From contig NZ_CP109442.1 of NCBI RefSeq assembly GCF_036227205.1, positions 4,898,001 to 4,962,000 on the forward strand: a DNA stretch of 64,000 nucleotides, written 5' to 3'. The notes beneath the pieces were generated by a model. The model made no database searches. It was not told where the DNA came from and worked only from the letters and a program-made list of their open reading frames with translations. Position numbers and translations under genes: made by a program. Positions within the stretch are counted from its first letter, which is position 1. Each line of letters begins with the position of its first letter. Positions 8,501-15,970 of this stretch are shown here, in pieces. The DNA comes from Amycolatopsis sp. NBC_01480. Lineage in GTDB: Bacteria; Actinomycetota; Actinomycetes; Mycobacteriales; Pseudonocardiaceae.

Positions 8501-8616
8501 CCGACCACGGTGCTCTGGGCGTACCCCAGCCGCTGGGCGAACGCGCGCTGGCTGAGGTTCTGGACCTCGCGGAGCAACTTCACCTCGGGCGGCGTCCAGG
8601 TCGGGCGGCGGGTCAC
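5560..8616 (-). CDS. XRE-STAND NTPase-HEAT protein fused to OMPDC/HPS-like barrel
   Basis: The protein has 1018 residues from GTG 8616, chosen for the GGGAGGA site seven bases upstream; the frame stays open to 8772. Residues about 10-60 are an XRE helix-turn-helix. Residues 90-400 are a STAND-type NTPase with Walker A GSAGIGKTS (about 133-141), Walker B CLVLVDG (about 202-208) and an LLTVRT sensor strand. Residues about 480-740 are HEAT-like helical repeats (WRVRAALAEAL, YKVRAAIA, WHVRERALQGL). Residues 808-1018 resemble 3-hexulose-6-phosphate synthase and related OMP-decarboxylase barrels: ALDL start, FIEVGDPLI strand, VSGGFS and IVGRSV phosphate-binding ends. The catalytic D-x-K-x-x-D is replaced by EMMSAD (about 865-870), so the barrel may bind rather than convert its ligand. 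It is divergent from the operon at 8818 and overlaps the GNAT gene. I know no described protein with this architecture. Confidence 0.85.
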   Translation of the reverse strand: MTRRPTWTPPEVKLLREVQNLSQRAFAQRLGYAQSTVVGWEKPQRAAPLQHETVEVLDVELGRLEPDRRERFDQERGVVVHRLGAGSAVRTAAILATVDSEPGAPLPYTPPAGVVGSARLFLESSARVFLVSGSAGIGKTSLTRHLAQQFTREADCQLLTVGSWEMSTVDIAAEILRYASIPRGDDALLTLEEHSARLTRPCLVLVDGIASHEAFATVGRQIDAILRQATASALRFLLTVRTPPAIETTAHPLLHASLFTPADERHALSPWPVGEARAHWERAAGASFDSLSAGIQHLVRTPLYMKLALAAPPLAGGGDLGAYALVDHCVRRVLGTDGTERYFPLLTELAHRYGHDDLPAALNVLDDGAHPVPELPSDLPATLLRVTQHRQVEFSHDVLREFFLSTRIADLLHRQGRSVAAVQALNELADRASTSGAARSMFALVLERLDLLAPALLEAIATAPTASLRTTVPLMMSVAGQARFLTPEVLRSCAARAEHDNDPALSRALLGNPRLHHALGPGRYRWLLALLRQFGVTLWAEVTSFVEENFDSTDAYTFLDLANLADGAEATFFARHFYLFFADAANSTLEIFLSHTDWRVRAALAEALGDDTVSVDDTGLTVMTRLVHDTDYKVRAAIAPDVGRAPGHAAVTHLTVLLNDDNWHVRERALQGLDRLGLPSRRPDLIQAALDILATEPAWSRTPGHIRPSQDRLRILHAPPRDAAASNEEAAAFAHDPRAIVTILREIRTGHLTPPDYVRDRLIDGGRRSDRWLVRREAEHAAMTDPAEDDDPRRVRERYRRIRNHRSVQIALDLHDVAGAVQIAEAAADAGADFIEVGDPLIKEAGVRAIEQIKSAVEDTPVIAEMMSADWGRDQVVLAAQAGADIVQLIGPATTASVRAAVDAGRRLAVPILLDVPVKASHRWITEMERAGVDGFTVTTNIDVGIGSTTPLDVARELRHWTALPVAVSGGFSTTDSAVLASPDWDILIVGRSVVDALDPATAAKNLVELVHLSERHR

Positions 8617-8817
8617 TGCACGTTCCTCCCGGCGGCGGTCTGATCGCACGAACTTAGCGAATTCCCAGCGTAGCGGGCCGTGCACCGCCGGGTACCGATC
8701 ACGACCGATCACCACCCGCTCAGCGAACCCTTCCTCGCACCGGACACCGCCAGGCACGGTCATTCCACGCACTCGCCGTCCGTTCGGCGGCGGCGCCGTG
8801 CCGAGTGAGGAGCCGTG

Positions 8818-9876
8818 ATGCCAGAGCCCGCACCGCCCGGAAGGCGCTCGTTGTCACCGTCGTCGTTCCGCAGCTTCCACGACGCGTACGCCGCGGTGCT
8901 CGCCGACCTCACCCGAGCGTCCGGACACATCAGCACCCGCGGCAACGCCGGGCCGGAACGGCTGAACGTGTCCTTCCAGCTGGGCAATCCCGCGGCGCGA
9001 GTCCCGATGTTCGCCTCCCGTAAAGCGAACATCGTGTTCAACCTGGCCGAGGTGTTGTGGTTCCTCGGTGGGCGCGATGACCTGGCGATGATGCGCTACT
9101 ACGCGCCGAGGATGGCGGGCTACTCCGCCGACGGCGTCACCATCGCCGGCGCCGCCTACGGCACCCGCCTGTTCCGCACGCCCGGCCCCGGCCGGCGCTC
9201 GGCCTTCGACGCGACGCTGGACCTGATCCGCGAGGATCCCGACACCAAACGCGCGGTGATCCCGATCTTCGGCGCCCACGAGGTCGGCGACGGCGAGCAC
9301 CCCGACGTCTCGTGCACCATCGCGTTTCAGCTCTTCAAACGCGAGGACCGCCTGCACGCGGTGTGTTACATGCGCGCCAACGATGCCTTCCAGGGCTTGG
9401 TGTCCGACGTCTTCTCCTTCACCTTCATCCAGGAGCTGGCCGCGCGTCTGCTCGGCCTTCGGCTGGGGACGTACACGCACCACGTCGGGTCGATGCACAT
9501 CGGCGACCAGCACCTGGCGAAGGCCCGCGCCATCGTCGCCGAAGCTCGCCGGGCACGGCCATCGTCGCTGCCGGTGACGCCGATGCCGGCCAGTACCACG
9601 CGCGCGATGGTCGAGGAGGTCTGCGCGCAGGAAGCACAGCTGCGGGCCAACCGGATCAGCCACACCCTCGACTCCCTGGCCAAGACCGGGCTTCCGGCGT
9701 ACTGGCAACGGCTGATCGCGCTGCTGGAGCTGCACCGCCACCTCATTCACCAGCCCGGGCGCCCGATCGACGAGGACATGCTCGCCTCGCTCGACCCCAG
9801 CCACTGGTGGCTGCTGCACCACAAATGGCCGGCTCGGGTCCCCTCGCCCGACGTTCTCGGCTGGGACAGACCATGA
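8818..9876 (+). CDS. Thymidylate-synthase homologue, predicted (d)CMP hydroxymethylase type
   Basis: 352 residues from ATG 8818 (GAGGAG site upstream). The fold markers of thymidylate synthase are present: DPDTKRAVI (about 140-147, phosphate-binding Arg), the catalytic Cys166 in PDVSC, the R-x-x-D motif (R186, D189) and HIGDQH (H227). Two substrate positions differ. The Asn that reads the uracil ring (N177 in E. coli ThyA) is Asp197 here (GLVSDVFS), as in T4 dCMP hydroxymethylase and related cytidylate hydroxymethylases, and the Tyr after the conserved His is Gly229. Transfer of a one-carbon unit from methylene-tetrahydrofolate to C5 of a cytosine nucleotide is therefore predicted. It is the first gene of a five-gene operon, and its stop overlaps the next ATG. 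Confidence 0.82.
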   Translation: MPEPAPPGRRSLSPSSFRSFHDAYAAVLADLTRASGHISTRGNAGPERLNVSFQLGNPAARVPMFASRKANIVFNLAEVLWFLGGRDDLAMMRYYAPRMAGYSADGVTIAGAAYGTRLFRTPGPGRRSAFDATLDLIREDPDTKRAVIPIFGAHEVGDGEHPDVSCTIAFQLFKREDRLHAVCYMRANDAFQGLVSDVFSFTFIQELAARLLGLRLGTYTHHVGSMHIGDQHLAKARAIVAEARRARPSSLPVTPMPASTTRAMVEEVCAQEAQLRANRISHTLDSLAKTGLPAYWQRLIALLELHRHLIHQPGRPIDEDMLASLDPSHWWLLHHKWPARVPSPDVLGWDRP

Positions 9877-10427
9877 CCGGCGTGCCCGTCGCCGCACCGG
9901 CGGACTGGACACAGTGGACTGTGGTGCTGCTCAAACCCGACTGCCTCGAACGTGACCTGGTGACCCCCGTCCTGGCCCGGGTCGCCGCCGCGGTCACCCT
10001 CGTCGTAGCCGAGCGCGTCACGGTGCAGGACTGGCAGATCTTCACCCACTACTGGGACCTGTTCGTCCACCGGCACCGGCTCGACGTCGATGTCGCCGGC
10101 TGCCTCCGGCACCGCTACGTCGGCCACCAGGTCGTCGTCGCCCTCGGCCACCACACTCAAGGCGACGCGCCCGCGCGGGCCCGTGCCCTGCTCGGCGACT
10201 TCGACCCGAGCGTCGCCGAGCCGGGGACCATCCGCGCCGATCTGGGCGCCGACAGCCTCGCCGCGGCACGCCGGGAGCACCGGCTGGTCGACAACCTCAT
10301 CCACAGCTCCGACGACGCCACCGCGGCCTGGCGCGACTTCCACATCTGGCTCGGCGGGCACCGCGCCGCAGAACTACTCCGCCCACCCGCCACCGCACAG
10401 GACATTCCGGAGGTACCGCACCCATGA
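9873..10427 (+). CDS. Nucleoside-diphosphate-kinase-like protein
   Basis: 184 residues, with ATG inside an ATGA overlap with the upstream gene. It begins its fold with TVVLLKPDCLERDLV (K21 equals the NDK Lys in KPD), has GTIRADLG (R121) and ends with NLIHSSDD, where H144 matches the phosphohistidine of the NDK motif N-x-I-H-G-S-D. At 184 residues it is longer than a standard 140-150-residue NDK and diverges between these motifs. It may phosphorylate a nucleoside diphosphate made by this pathway, or use the same fold on another phosphate acceptor. Confidence 0.78.
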   Translation: MTGVPVAAPADWTQWTVVLLKPDCLERDLVTPVLARVAAAVTLVVAERVTVQDWQIFTHYWDLFVHRHRLDVDVAGCLRHRYVGHQVVVALGHHTQGDAPARARALLGDFDPSVAEPGTIRADLGADSLAAARREHRLVDNLIHSSDDATAAWRDFHIWLGGHRAAELLRPPATAQDIPEVPHP

Positions 10428-11686
10428 CCCGTACACCCGTCGCGCTCGACACGGCCATCTCCCGTGGCACCCGCGCCCTGCGGATGATGCCGGCCGAGCA
10501 GATCGCACGCCTCGACCCGTACATGGCCCAGTTCATCGGTTACCGCAAGAGCGGCCTGTCGATGAACAACATCATCGGCTGCCCGCTGGACTGCGCCTAC
10601 TGCGTCCGCCACTTCTGGGGCAACTTCGAGCAGAAGATCCCGCAGCTGATCGAAACCACCGCCAACGCCGTGCAAGCGCTCGTCGACCACCTCGGCTTCG
10701 CCCCGCACGTGACCCCGATCCAGCTCTACAACAAGGCCACCGACCCGTTCCTGCCCGCGGTCAAGCCCGAACTGTTCGCCGCTCTGCACGACCTGGACCG
10801 GCGCGGGCTGACGAACCTGGTCCTGCTGATCACCCGTTTCCGCGTGACCGACGCCGATATGGCCGAGCTGGAGTCGCTCACTCACCTGCGCGTCACACTG
10901 TTGTTCACCTACTCCGGGATCGAGGACGCACGGATCGAGCCCATCGCGAAAAGCTCGATCACCCTCACTTCCCTGCTGACCGCCGGCCGCACACCCGGCC
11001 GCCGGACCAAGGTCATCCTCTACTGGCGGCCGATCGTGCCGGGCTGGAACGACCACCCCGACACCATGGCCCGCGTCCTCGACGCCGGCCGCGACGCCGA
11101 CGGCATCGTGTTCACCGGCTACTACCACAAACCCGAGAACGCGGAGTTCATCACCTCGCTCGGCATCCCGCTGCCCTACGGCCTCGACGACGTCGCACGC
11201 CGCAAGGCCATGCCCGCGGAGATCGACGCGAAAGTCGTCGCTGCGTGGAAGAAATCAGGCATCAGCACATCCTTGTACCGCAAGACATCCTGCGGTGTCG
11301 CCGCCGCACACAGCGTCGCCGACTACAATGGACACTGGGGCGTCAACGACCTCTGCGACATCTGCCCGCTCGCCCAGCAGACCCTGTGCCGCGACGCCCA
11401 CCGCGCCCCCACCACCAGTGAGCTGGACGCCATCTTCGACACCCTCGGATACTCCTCACCGGTCGCGTTCGACGACGGACACGTCTGGACCCACGGCCTG
11501 AGCGAGCAGCAGCGCTACCCCATCCAGCACCAGACCGGCTACCAGATCTGGGACACGACCCTGCCGCACTTCCACGGCAACCACGGCCGCTCCCTCGTCG
11601 GCTTCACCCCCGATGAGGCAGATCAGCACCACATCGCGGAGGTTCGCCGTGACCTGGAGCACCAGACCCGCTTCGATGACGAGTGA
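10424..11686 (+). CDS. Radical SAM enzyme with extra C-terminal cysteine cluster
   Basis: 420 residues. CPLDCAYC (C53, C57, C60) is the canonical C-x3-C-x2-C site for the [4Fe-4S] cluster that cleaves S-adenosylmethionine. The core strands follow (IQLYNKATDPFL, LVLLITRF, VTLLFTYSG, KVILYWRPIVPG). Four further cysteines (C290, C311, C314, C322) could bind an auxiliary cluster, although the domain is short for SPASM. Core spacing loosely recalls the spore-photoproduct-lyase group, but I would not assign it. The ATG overlaps the NDK-like stop, so it is translated with the nucleotide genes; a pyrimidine nucleotide or oligonucleotide substrate is inferred from that. Confidence 0.85.
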   Translation: MTRTPVALDTAISRGTRALRMMPAEQIARLDPYMAQFIGYRKSGLSMNNIIGCPLDCAYCVRHFWGNFEQKIPQLIETTANAVQALVDHLGFAPHVTPIQLYNKATDPFLPAVKPELFAALHDLDRRGLTNLVLLITRFRVTDADMAELESLTHLRVTLLFTYSGIEDARIEPIAKSSITLTSLLTAGRTPGRRTKVILYWRPIVPGWNDHPDTMARVLDAGRDADGIVFTGYYHKPENAEFITSLGIPLPYGLDDVARRKAMPAEIDAKVVAAWKKSGISTSLYRKTSCGVAAAHSVADYNGHWGVNDLCDICPLAQQTLCRDAHRAPTTSELDAIFDTLGYSSPVAFDDGHVWTHGLSEQQRYPIQHQTGYQIWDTTLPHFHGNHGRSLVGFTPDEADQHHIAEVRRDLEHQTRFDDE

Positions 11687-11716
11687 CCACCCCCGCACCG
11701 CGAACGGAGCCCCCCT

Positions 11717-12379
11717 GTGCCGGACGACACCGCCCCCTGGACCGACGCCCACCTCGTCGCCATCGACGTCGAAGGCAGCGGCCCGCAGGATCCCGCCGGC
11801 GAAGCACTGCTGGAGATCGCCCTGGTCCCGATCCGACGCGGCGCACCCGACGTGGACAAGGCGTTCAGCACGCTGATCAACCCGCAACGCACCATCACCC
11901 GCGGGCCCTGGACCTCACCCGGCATCACCAACACCGTCCTCCACGACGCACCCACCCTGGACGAGGTCGCCCCGGCCATCCTCGAACTGGTCGCCGGCGC
12001 GACGCTGGTCGGGCACAACGTCCGCGTCGACTGGCGCCTCCTGCACACCGTCCTCCCCGAGGCCGCACCGATCGGCCTGGTCGACACCCTGCGCCTCGCC
12101 AAACACCGCCACCCCCAACTCCGCACAGGGCACGGACTCCAAGCCTGGCTCGAACGGCTGTCCCTGTCCGACGGCATCACCCACGCCGCACCCGGCAGCC
12201 AGCCGCACCGCGCCCTCTGGGACACCGTCGGCACCGCGGCCCTCCTGCGCACGTTCATGCACGACGCCGCACCGGCGGAAGCCACGCTCGGTGGGCTCAT
12301 GGCCGTGGCAGGCCTGAACCTGGACGGCACCGCCTTCTCCCCGCCGTCCGACCAACACTCCTTGTGGGACGACCTATGA
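11717..12379 (+). CDS. DEDDh-family 3'-5' exonuclease
   Basis: 220 residues from GTG 11717. All five catalytic positions of the DnaQ-like DEDDh fold are visible: D17 and E19 in AIDVEGSG, D105 in VGHNVRVDW, and H164 and D169 in PHRALWDT. Single-domain members degrade single-stranded DNA, RNA or short oligonucleotides from the 3' end. It starts 30 bases after the radical SAM stop and overlaps the aldo/keto reductase start. In this operon it could release or remove modified nucleotides. Confidence 0.88.
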   Translation: MPDDTAPWTDAHLVAIDVEGSGPQDPAGEALLEIALVPIRRGAPDVDKAFSTLINPQRTITRGPWTSPGITNTVLHDAPTLDEVAPAILELVAGATLVGHNVRVDWRLLHTVLPEAAPIGLVDTLRLAKHRHPQLRTGHGLQAWLERLSLSDGITHAAPGSQPHRALWDTVGTAALLRTFMHDAAPAEATLGGLMAVAGLNLDGTAFSPPSDQHSLWDDL

Positions 12380-13194
12380 ACGCCTCAACTCGAACACCTG
12401 TACTCGACACCTTCTTGCTCGGCGGGGAAATCCCGGTCACCCGGCTCGGGCTCGGCACCATCCAGTTCACCGGCAACAGCGACCGCTGGGGCCCGCCCAC
12501 CGACCCCGCGCACGCCACCCGGGTCCTCCGCGCCGCTCTGGACGCCGGTCTCAACCACATCGATACTGCCGACTGCTACGGACCCCACGCCTGCGAAACC
12601 CTAATCGCCAACGCCCTGCACCCTTACGACAGCACGCTGGTGCTCGCCACGAAGGGCGGCATCCGACGAACCCGCCCCGGCGAATGGGACCACTACGGCC
12701 ACCCCGACTACCTGCGCTCCTGCATCGACCAAAGCCTCACACGCCTCCGCCGCGACACGATCGACCTCTACTACCTCCACCGCATCGACCCGCGAATCCC
12801 GCTCCACGACCAACTCGGCGCGCTGATCACCGCACGCCAGCAAGGAAAAATCCGCCACATCGGCCTATCCAAGGTCACCCTGGAGCAGCTGATGCAGGCC
12901 GAAACCCTCACACCGATCGCCGCCGTCCAGAACTACCGTGACCCCGCCAACCCCGATCACACGGTCCGAAACCACTGCCAGCGCAACAACATCGCCTACG
13001 TGCCCTACCGCCCCCTCGGAGGCGGTCAAGCACTGCAACCGGAACTGCCTGCGCGAGAACAACTCCACAGCATCTTCCGGTTCCATCTCGACTATTCACC
13101 ACACGCGCTGCTGATCCCCGGGACCAGTTCGCTGACACACCTCAACGACAACATGACCGCCTTCGCCTCGGCGACCGCTCGACGAACCTCGTGA
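12376..13194 (+). CDS. Aldo/keto reductase
   Basis: 272 residues, with ATG in an ATGA overlap. The catalytic tetrad of the aldo/keto reductase barrel is complete: D63 and Y68 in HIDTADCYGP, K93 in ATKGG, H135 in YYLHRID. LIPGTSS near the C-terminus is the NADPH-binding end. It is somewhat shorter than the 300-330 residues of many members. An NADPH-dependent reduction of an aldehyde or ketone intermediate is predicted; the substrate is unknown. It is the last gene of the operon. Confidence 0.9.
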   Translation: MNASTRTPVLDTFLLGGEIPVTRLGLGTIQFTGNSDRWGPPTDPAHATRVLRAALDAGLNHIDTADCYGPHACETLIANALHPYDSTLVLATKGGIRRTRPGEWDHYGHPDYLRSCIDQSLTRLRRDTIDLYYLHRIDPRIPLHDQLGALITARQQGKIRHIGLSKVTLEQLMQAETLTPIAAVQNYRDPANPDHTVRNHCQRNNIAYVPYRPLGGGQALQPELPAREQLHSIFRFHLDYSPHALLIPGTSSLTHLNDNMTAFASATARRTS

Positions 13195-13213
13195 CCTCAG
13201 CCGCTGCCGGAAA

Positions 13214-13384
13214 GTGCTTCGCGTAACCGATTGGCGCTTGTTCGCGAACTCCCGTAGCAAGGACTCGGTCGAGAACGCGGTGAAGAAGGCCGTGTGCACG
13301 AAGAAAGCCACCCTCTCCGCTGCCCAACACGCCCTGCTCACCGACTGGACCACCGCCGAATCCGTCCTCGGCATCAGCCGACCA
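13214..13384 (+). pseudogene. C-terminal remnant of an HNH-like secreted protein
   Basis: A short stretch translating to FANSRSKDSVENAVKKAVC and then DWTTAESVLGIS resembles the end of an actinobacterial HNH-like domain that normally continues from an EDHLISLELGG motif and ends ...KDxVENxLHxxVC...DWTTAExxLGI. The upstream part, including the nuclease motif, is missing and the frame runs on into unrelated sequence. From memory of the family this is a decayed fragment. The 160 bases from here to the stop of the next gene at 13552 show nothing else. Confidence 0.45.
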
Positions 13385-13551
13385 CCGGCAAGCCCAGGGC
13401 CACACACGGCTTGCCGGGCCACCACAATCGGCCCGCGCGGCCACCGACGCCGCAGTACACCCATGTCGGATGTGCTGTTGGCTCAATGGCCCTTGCCCGA
13501 CGAAGCGATGCGGAGTATGGACGGCTGGCGCAGCAGGTCTGCAACGTACGG

Positions 13552-14856
13552 TCAGTGCGTGTGCAGTCCTCCAGCAGTTCCGTCTGCGGGCTGCCAGCCG
13601 AGCCCGTAGGACCGGGCCGGCTCAAGGTCGTGGAAACTCGTGTGGACCTCGGCCGCGTTGTCCGGCCACAGGGGCTTGCGCGGGGCCAGCGGATCTTCCG
13701 CGTCCATGGAGAACTCCCCATCGATGCGCCAGACCTTGGTCGGGGGACGGCCGCGGTCGAAGCGCACGTTGAGGTCGAAGCTTTCGCACGGGTACTCGGG
13801 GGTGCAGCAGTAGAACGGCGAGGGGAACTCGTCGACCCGGATCCGGAAGAAGAACTCGTGCTGCTCACCCGTGTCCAACGAGCTCGGAGGCCGCAGCCGG
13901 AACGCGACGCGGGTGGAGGAGACCATCCGCACGGAGTGCACTTCACCGCCGGCGACGACGTCGATGCCGAGGCCTTCGAGGGTGGGCAGCGGCCGGCTCG
14001 GCTGCAGCGGGCGGGTCAGCGAGATCGCGTGCTCGATCTCCTCGAGCCCGTCGACGTGGCTGATGATCCGCCGCGTTTCGAACACCTCCGCGCCGGTCGG
14101 GCCGAAGGTCAGGCGAACGGCCAGTGCCGAGGTGTGCCATGGGGTCTTGCGGCCCGTGCGGGCGGGCTGACCGAAGGGCGCCGGGGCGGCGTATGCGATT
14201 TCGGCGATCAGGTAGACGACGTCGTCGGCACGCCGCTGCATGGTGCGCGCGTTGCGGTCCGCGCTGTCGCCGAGCATCGCCAGCCGGTCGGTGTACCGCT
14301 GGCCGGGCGGGGTGCCGATGCCGAAGACCAGCCGGGCCACTTCCCACTGGGACTTCGGAAGCCGCGTGATCAGGCTTCGCATGGTCTCGGACACCTTGTC
14401 GCGGACCGTGCCGGAGCTGTCCCCGTCCTGGACGCCGCAGACCTGGCGAAGCCGGGCGCCGACGTGGTCGGGCAGGTTCGGCGCCTGAATGCCCAGCCCT
14501 TTGCGAAGGGCCTTCAGCTCCGCTGCAAGCTCGTTGATCTTCGCGTCGGCCGTCAGGGCCGTCAGGTTCGCCATCGCGCGGACGCGTGTGAGGGCGTCCT
14601 GCCATTCCACTACCTGTTCGTCGTCGACGGCGCAGACGTCGAGGATCGTCTGCAGTGAGTCCGAGGTTGGCAGGGAACTGCGGTTGACGTCGGTCAGGCT
14701 GTACGCGGTACTACGGGGCATGCCGCTCGCGGCTGCGATCTTCCCTGCCGTCAACCCGGATTGCTGGATGAGCGCCCGCAGCCGGTCTTTGAAGGCCGGC
14801 ACGGTGTCGACGAAGGCAAGTTTCGACGGTGAAGCAGGAGGCTCTGGTGAGGTCAT
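13552..14856 (-). CDS. XRE-family helix-turn-helix protein with long unassigned C-terminus
   Basis: 434 residues from ATG 14856, fixed by an ATGA overlap with the upstream membrane-protein gene. Residues about 22-75 form a Cro/C1-type helix-turn-helix (LTAGKIAAASGMPRSTAYSLTD). Residues about 105-140 are a Leu/Ala-rich helix likely to dimerise. The remaining 280 residues are mixed alpha/beta with no family I recognise and include a C-C-T-P-E-Y-P-C cluster. Coupling to a two-segment membrane protein suggests that the pair works together, perhaps as a membrane-tethered regulator. Confidence 0.8.
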   Translation of the reverse strand: MTSPEPPASPSKLAFVDTVPAFKDRLRALIQQSGLTAGKIAAASGMPRSTAYSLTDVNRSSLPTSDSLQTILDVCAVDDEQVVEWQDALTRVRAMANLTALTADAKINELAAELKALRKGLGIQAPNLPDHVGARLRQVCGVQDGDSSGTVRDKVSETMRSLITRLPKSQWEVARLVFGIGTPPGQRYTDRLAMLGDSADRNARTMQRRADDVVYLIAEIAYAAPAPFGQPARTGRKTPWHTSALAVRLTFGPTGAEVFETRRIISHVDGLEEIEHAISLTRPLQPSRPLPTLEGLGIDVVAGGEVHSVRMVSSTRVAFRLRPPSSLDTGEQHEFFFRIRVDEFPSPFYCCTPEYPCESFDLNVRFDRGRPPTKVWRIDGEFSMDAEDPLAPRKPLWPDNAAEVHTSFHDLEPARSYGLGWQPADGTAGGLHTH

Positions 14857-15263
14857 AAGCGCTCCGTCCCGTCGTTCCGTCCGCTCGAAGGCGCATCGCC
14901 AGGAGGATAGTCCGGCCACCTGCCGCCGAAACCGTCCGACAGTCTCTGCATCACGCGCGCCTCCTGCTGAAGGGCCTTGATCATCGCCGCAATCTGCGGT
15001 TCGAGCGCGCCGACACCGGAAACGTTCTTGAGGAACCCGCTGCCTTGAGTCAGATTCCGCAGACCTCGGCCGACGAACACCACGGCGACGAAGGACGTCA
15101 GCGCCAAGGTTGCCTGGCAGATCGCGGTGAACGGTGCAACGCCGCGGACGATCAAGAACATGGTGAAGGAGATCCCGATTACCACCACAGCGACGTCTGG
15201 CCAGCGGAGACGAAAGATCCCGCCGTCGCCGAGATGTTGCTCAGGCTCTAATGCTTCGAACAT
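14853..15263 (-). CDS. Two-segment membrane protein coupled to the XRE gene
   Basis: 136 residues with membrane segments at about 24-42 and 48-67 and a cytoplasmic, Gln/Arg-rich helical C-terminus followed by a Pro/Ser/Gly tail. An AAAGGT site precedes ATG 15263. No family is recognised. The overlap with the XRE gene makes it the first gene of a two-gene operon. Confidence 0.7.
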   Translation of the reverse strand: MFEALEPEQHLGDGGIFRLRWPDVAVVVIGISFTMFLIVRGVAPFTAICQATLALTSFVAVVFVGRGLRNLTQGSGFLKNVSGVGALEPQIAAMIKALQQEARVMQRLSDGFGGRWPDYPPGDAPSSGRNDGTERL

Positions 15264-15381
15264 GGGAGACCTTTCTGGCCAGCACTTCGACTAGATAGTC
15301 ATCAAGCCTGGCCAGCGGGCAAGATGCCGGAGACCTGCGACGGCGGGCTGGGAACGCTGTGGCGCGATAGCCCGGGGTGGT

Positions 15382-15409
15382 CTGCGTAGGCAGGTCACTG
15401 CCTACGCAG
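15382..15409. repeat. Perfect 12-bp inverted repeat with 4-base loop
   Basis: CTGCGTAGGCAG (15382-15393) and CTGCCTACGCAG (15398-15409) are exact reverse complements around GTCA. The repeat sits 119 bases upstream of the two-gene operon starting at 15263. A second, weaker inverted repeat (TGTCTA ... TAGACA, about 15512-15532) follows. The stretch 15264-15595 holds no gene. The repeats may be operators for the XRE protein, a terminator for something lost, or a recombination site. Confidence 0.55.
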
Positions 15410-15595
15410 CAGTGAGTCTAGCAGACACGTAGACACTTCTGGCAGCCCTGGAACACGAAGTCAGTTCGGCAGCATTTTGCGAGTTAGCTGACCTGAACTT
15501 GGGTCGGAGGCGTGTCTATTTCTAGACTAGACATAGTCCGACAGGGCCGCTCTGGGCAAGGTGGTGCGGCCGTCGCGCACCAGGCTGGCCAGCAC

Positions 15596-15970
15596 TCAGG
15601 AGCAGGTTCGGCGTCGCCAAAAGAGGGCATTGCGGAAGATCCCGAGCAGCCGGGTCGGCGGGGCAAGCGGTGCGTGCGCGAGGAACAGCCCGCCGGCGAC
15701 GGCACAGGGGACGGCGCCGAGAGCGAACCAGCCGATCAAGGACCAGCGCGGTTCCCTGCGGTTGAACCAGACTCGTGAGCCGTTGCTGGCGATCTGGGTG
15801 AGGGTGAGCATCGGGACCGCGGCGCGTAGTCCGAACAGGATGGTGAACACCGGTAGCAGCAGGGCGCCACTGCTGAACCCGGCGACCGCGGACAGCAGCG
15901 CGAGCGCGAAGGCCGCCGCCGACGCGAGGAGCACGGTCGCGAAGAGGCTCGTCGTGGGACGTGCTTGTGC
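15596..15970 (-). pseudogene. Truncated TauE/SafE-type membrane permease
   Basis: The frame encodes about 110 residues typical of the N-terminal half of sulfite exporter TauE/SafE proteins: two hydrophobic helices, then GFSSGALLLPVFTILFGLRAAVP (membrane re-entrant region), an NGSRVWFNR loop and another helix. The usual protein has about 250 residues; here homology stops near 15640 and a few unrelated codons lead to a stop. No start codon with a ribosome site is evident. It reads as a remnant left by deletion. Confidence 0.65.

Noticed and set aside
7348..8643. 431-codon plus-strand frame opposite the STAND gene
   Set aside because: Mirror of a well-supported coding frame with P-loop and HEAT repeats; composition follows that gene's third positions.
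11683..12375. Long plus-strand frame beginning at the radical SAM stop
   Set aside because: Arg/Pro-rich; the real genes in this span are the exonuclease and the aldo/keto reductase, both with catalytic motifs.
13552..14658. 454-codon plus-strand frame opposite the XRE gene
   Set aside because: Shadow of the minus-strand gene, whose start is fixed by an ATGA overlap.
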